Assembly: GCF_017377575.1 (NCBI RefSeq)
Contig: NZ_JAFREM010000029.1
Location: forward strand, 98,368-162,367
Length of the DNA: 64,000 nt
Source of the DNA: Candidatus Enterococcus moelleringii
GTDB taxonomy: Bacteria; Bacillota; Bacilli; Lactobacillales; Enterococcaceae
Direction: 5' to 3'
Below the pieces are notes generated by a model that saw only the letters and a program-made list of their open reading frames with translations, was not told the DNA's origin and made no database searches. Positions 61,195 to 64,000 of the stretch are shown piece by piece. The position numbers and the translations under genes are program-made. Every line of letters starts with the position of its first letter. Within the stretch, counting starts at the first letter, position 1.

Positions 61195-62007
61195 CTAGAA
61201 TACGCCAATGACCACGCCGGCAGCGGAAATGACGGTCAAGACCAAGATTACTTTTGTGGCGGTCAACTGTTTCGAGGTTAACAAGTACCAAGCCAGCAAG
61301 ACCATCGCTAAAGGTAAAATGCTTGGGAAAATGCCGTCCAGCACATTTTGCAATTCTTGTACTTCATCCCCCATGGGAATTTTAATCGCTGTAGTCAAGG
61401 CAATATTGGAGGCAGCCAATCCGCCCACAACCATGATCCCTAAAATGTTGAAAGCATCGGTAATCCGCTTGGCATTGTCACCGATAATTACATCGATGGC
61501 ATTTACTCCTAGACGGTAACCGTTCATAAAGCACAGGTAAGAAATCAGTGGGCCAATAATGCCGTAGCTGATCAAGTAGAAGACCGGACCCAGCGCATTA
61601 CCGCCTGCGGCTAATCCCATACCGATGGATAACAGAATCGGCACAATAATCCCTTGAATAATCGAATCACCAATTCCAGCCAACGGTCCCATCAAGGTGG
61701 TTTTAATATTAATCGGCATTTCTTCCGGCACATCACCGCCTAAGGCAATTTCTTCTTCTAATGAAGCAACAATACCGTTAATTAATTGTCCGGTTTGCGG
61801 TTCGGTATTGTAAAACATCGAGTGGCGTACTAACAAACGGCGTTTAGCTTCCGGATCATTTTTATAATATTTTTCAGCAAAAGGCAGGTAGGAAAAGGCC
61901 CACGCGTGTGCCTGCAATTTTTCATAACTCATGGAAGACAAATGGGTGAAGCCCCAGCGTTTCCAAATTTGACGCAATTCTTTTTTACTTAATCGTGCTG
62001 TTTCCAT
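61195..62007 (-). CDS. PTS mannose-family EIID
   Basis: A 270-residue EIID: RWGFTHLSSMSYEKLQAHAWAFSYL, then MGPLAGIGDSIIQGIIVPILLS, and C-terminal helices. AAAGGAGG precedes ATG 62007. Channel partner of the EIIC encoded just upstream. Confidence 0.93.
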   Translation of the reverse strand: METARLSKKELRQIWKRWGFTHLSSMSYEKLQAHAWAFSYLPFAEKYYKNDPEAKRRLLVRHSMFYNTEPQTGQLINGIVASLEEEIALGGDVPEEMPINIKTTLMGPLAGIGDSIIQGIIVPILLSIGMGLAAGGNALGPVFYLISYGIIGPLISYLCFMNGYRLGVNAIDVIIGDNAKRITDAFNILGIMVVGGLAASNIALTTAIKIPMGDEVQELQNVLDGIFPSILPLAMVLLAWYLLTSKQLTATKVILVLTVISAAGVVIGVF

Positions 62008-62021
62008 TAACTTGTCCTCCT

Positions 62022-62867
62022 TTAAAATAAGTCATCATCTTCGTAAGCGACATCCGCCTGCGGTCCGGTTTCAGCTACTGGCGTGCTGGTATTGCCGTTG
62101 TTGGTGCCTTTTCCAGTACTTAAGTAAACAATGTAGGCAACCATGGCCGCTAGAAAAACTAAAGCAATCATATTCAATTTAGCAAAGGCCATTAGCACAA
62201 AGCCGGCAAAGAAAAATACCAAATGAATTTTGTCTTTGATGACAATCCCCATCAGCATCGCAATCCCTAACGCTGGCAATACGCCCCCTAGAACGGAAAT
62301 CGTGTCGGTGACCACTTGAGGTACATTAGACAACAACCAATCCACTAAACCACGACCAAAGAAAATCGCCGCAAAAATCGGTACTGCCCGCAACAGAAAT
62401 GTGGTGATCTGAGGATAGACGACATGGTTCATGGTAATGCCGCGATCGTCGATATTTTCTGCTGCTTTTTGTGCCCGGGTGTTCCAGAATGAGTACAAAG
62501 CCATTCTAGTATTATAGAAAATAAGTCCAAAGGTTTGGCCAATTAGAATTGACAAGGTCACCGCAACCGCTGGATCCTTGGTGGTCGCCAATGCCAAACC
62601 GATACCACCGTATGCTGCGTAGGTGATCTCACTGTTGGTGGCACCTCCAGTTGATAAGTTGGCGATAAACACCGCCTGCACTGCTAACCCACACAGAACA
62701 CCAGCCTGAACATCACCAAATGCAATCCCTGTTAACAGTCCAGCTACTAACGGCCGACCTACTACATAAAAACCACCGCTCATCCCAAACAACCACGGAC
62801 TCTCAATCGCTCCTAAGTAACAAAAAATTCCTGTCAAAAGCGCTGGTAAAAATAAACTGCCTTCCAT
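62022..62867 (-). CDS. PTS mannose-family EIIC
   Basis: A 281-residue EIIC: GRPLVAGLLTGIAFGDVQAGVLCGLAVQAVFIANLSTGGATNSEITYAAYGG is the typical core. The acidic tail (about 250-281) is longer than in the first system. AGGAGG precedes ATG 62867. Confidence 0.93.
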   Translation of the reverse strand: MEGSLFLPALLTGIFCYLGAIESPWLFGMSGGFYVVGRPLVAGLLTGIAFGDVQAGVLCGLAVQAVFIANLSTGGATNSEITYAAYGGIGLALATTKDPAVAVTLSILIGQTFGLIFYNTRMALYSFWNTRAQKAAENIDDRGITMNHVVYPQITTFLLRAVPIFAAIFFGRGLVDWLLSNVPQVVTDTISVLGGVLPALGIAMLMGIVIKDKIHLVFFFAGFVLMAFAKLNMIALVFLAAMVAYIVYLSTGKGTNNGNTSTPVAETGPQADVAYEDDDLF

Positions 62868-62913
62868 TTTCTTTCCTCCTATTTAAAAAGATGTTTTTGT
62901 GTTTAAGCATTTT

Positions 62914-63408
62914 TTAGTCCATCGAATCGTATTTCGCCTTCATTACTTTCCAAGGTTTGGTTTCGTCATCCGGCAATAATTGGAAGCCAATCTCAATTCC
63001 CTGCTGATCCATGTATTCAAAAGCGTCGTAATCCTTTTGATCAATTGCTACAGTCCGGCCCAACACTTTAGCCCCCGCTCGCGTATTCATCGGCCCAACG
63101 TTCAGCTTTTTGCCAAAATCTACGCCCAGCTCCACTAGTTTGGCAAAGGTTTGGGGCGAGTTGCTGATGAGGAAGAAATCTTTGTTGGAGTTCTTTCCTT
63201 TAGGAATGCTTTCCACTGCTTGTTCTGTCGTGTAAACACCCAACTTTAAGTTGCCGGCTGCTGCTTTTAATACTCGTTTGCGCAAATCGTCCTGGGCAAT
63301 GTCATCGCCTACTACTAAAATCCCTTGCACTGAACGCGCCTTCGTCCAGCGTGTCGTTGTTTGACCATGGATCACCCGGTCATCAATTCTTGCTAATGTA
63401 ATTGTCAT
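62914..63408 (-). CDS. PTS mannose-family EIIB
   Basis: A 164-residue EIIB: LARIDDRVIHGQTTTRW with the phosphorylated His near residue 14, and VGPMNTRAGAKVLGRTVAI in place of the GGMGxR motif of the other two. That replacement suggests a different sugar or partner specificity. Confidence 0.92.
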   Translation of the reverse strand: MTITLARIDDRVIHGQTTTRWTKARSVQGILVVGDDIAQDDLRKRVLKAAAGNLKLGVYTTEQAVESIPKGKNSNKDFFLISNSPQTFAKLVELGVDFGKKLNVGPMNTRAGAKVLGRTVAIDQKDYDAFEYMDQQGIEIGFQLLPDDETKPWKVMKAKYDSMD

Positions 63409-63450
63409 AACATATCGCTCCTTCTTATTGTATAATCGCTTCTTCTATAA

Positions 63451-63861
63451 CTAAAATTCGATGTCATCCTCATCATTGTCTTCAGTCGGCCCATCAACAC
63501 CGGCTTTCCCGGCTGTAAGTGCCAGCTCGTAAAGCTCATTTAATGATGAATTCCCTATTGCCAGCCCAGTTTCGATCAACATCGGCAGATTCAATCCTGC
63601 TACGACTCGCATTTTGTCAGGATGTTTGAGATAATAGTTGTAAGCTTCGTTGTAAGGGGTACCGCCTTTTAGGTCCGTCATTACTAGTACCTCCTCATCA
63701 ACCAACGAGTCTAACTTGGCTTTAAAAGTTTTGACAAAGGGTTCAATCCCTTCATCAGTTAAGCTGGCGGTTTGAATTTGAGGATTGGTGCCGGCAATCA
63801 TTTGGTAACTATTGAAGATACCTTCTGCAAACCCGCCATGAGTTGCTAACATAATGTGCAT
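63451..63861 (-). CDS. PTS mannose-family EIIA
   Basis: A 136-residue EIIA: MLATHGGFAEGIFNSYQMIAG with the phosphorylated His near residue 8, and VLVMTDLKGGTPYNEAYNY. First gene of the third PTS operon (EIIA-EIIB-EIIC-EIID-manA-gntR). The AAGGAG site is 13 bases upstream of ATG 63861, longer than usual. Confidence 0.92.
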   Translation of the reverse strand: MHIMLATHGGFAEGIFNSYQMIAGTNPQIQTASLTDEGIEPFVKTFKAKLDSLVDEEVLVMTDLKGGTPYNEAYNYYLKHPDKMRVVAGLNLPMLIETGLAIGNSSLNELYELALTAGKAGVDGPTEDNDEDDIEF

Positions 63862-63882
63862 ATTTTCGTTTCATCTCCTTTT

Positions 63883-63894
63883 ATGTAATTACAT
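63883..63894. promoter_or_regulatory. Operator palindrome of the third PTS operon
   Basis: ATGTAATTACAT, a perfect 12 bp palindrome between the predicted start (near 63904) and the EIIA ribosome site. A half-match TTGTAATTA lies upstream near 63947-63955. Candidate GntR target. Confidence 0.65.
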
Positions 63895-63910
63895 TTTGTA
63901 TCACAACCAA

Positions 63911-63939
63911 ATAATATACCGACGAGAAAGCGGTGTCAA
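63911..63939 (-). promoter_or_regulatory. Promoter of the third PTS operon
   Basis: -35 TTGACA (63934-63939), 17 bp spacer, -10 TATTAT (63911-63916): near-consensus vegetative promoter. Confidence 0.85.
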
Positions 63940-64000
63940 CATCTATTTGTAATTATTTTTTGCCTTGACAACTAACTAAAACTGAATTATGATTATTTAT

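Overview
The window looks like a chromosomal segment of a low-GC Firmicute, most likely Enterococcus or a close relative. The evidence is strong AGGAGG-type ribosome binding sites, many PTS sugar transporters with GntR, RpiR and LevR-like regulators, an Axe-Txe type toxin-antitoxin pair, a PanG-type pantothenate operon and a biotin-dependent Na+-pumping oxaloacetate decarboxylase set. I see no rRNA, tRNA, IS element, prophage or CRISPR array. The species assignment is inference.

Region by region. (1) 0.1-5.8 kb: a BceRS-BceAB type peptide-sensing and detoxification module on the minus strand, with a VanT-like membrane acyltransferase inserted between the kinase and the transporter. The inserted gene and the transporter each have a copy of the same promoter segment. 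(2) 6.0-10.3 kb: an orphan winged-helix regulator, a long non-coding stretch, then an ABC exporter and an unusually long ArsR-type regulator behind a palindromic operator. (3) 10.3-14.0 kb: a siderophore-iron ABC importer under a near-perfect Fur box. (4) 14.2-23.4 kb: an orphan Phd-type antitoxin, a panG-panB-panC operon, an ABC exporter, a MazE-like orphan antitoxin and an oadA-G-C-B operon. (5) 23.9-28.4 kb: an orphan Xre antitoxin-like gene; a TrpX-family binding lipoprotein behind a Tyr-rich leader peptide and terminator; a desulfoferrodoxin-fused Xre regulator coupled to a chloramphenicol acetyltransferase-like gene; and a methyltransferase with a long structured 5' leader. (6) 28.5-37.7 kb: an RpiR regulator with a glucose-family PTS operon, a DUF2316 gene, a toxin-antitoxin pair whose toxin carries three in-frame stops, a large membrane protein, and mntH with a universal stress gene.

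(7) 37.8-63.9 kb holds three separate mannose-family PTS operons. The first (37.8-43.4 kb) has separate IIA, IIB, IIC and IID, a class II aldolase and two alcohol dehydrogenases, next to a divergent LevR-like regulator with a degenerate ATPase domain. The second (46.1-54.8 kb) has IIA, IIB and a fused IIC-IID, an aldolase, a Zn-dehydrogenase, an SDR, GntR and RpiR regulators and a PfkB kinase. These fit a route in which an imported polyol or sugar phosphate is oxidised, phosphorylated a second time and cleaved to trioses. The third (58.5-63.9 kb) has IIA, IIB, IIC and IID with mannose-6-phosphate isomerase, a GntR regulator and a HAD phosphatase, and fits mannose or a mannose-like sugar. Between the second and third lie an Axe-Txe type TA pair, a PadR-controlled ABC exporter and a lipoprotein.

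The observations I would follow first are the Tyr-codon leader peptide attenuator at 25.5-25.9 kb, the structured leader RNA at 28.2-28.4 kb, the HTH-desulfoferrodoxin regulator coupled to the acetyltransferase at 26.0-27.3 kb, the duplicated promoter that brings a VanT-like acyltransferase into a Bce regulon, and the toxin gene with three nonsense codons and no frameshift.
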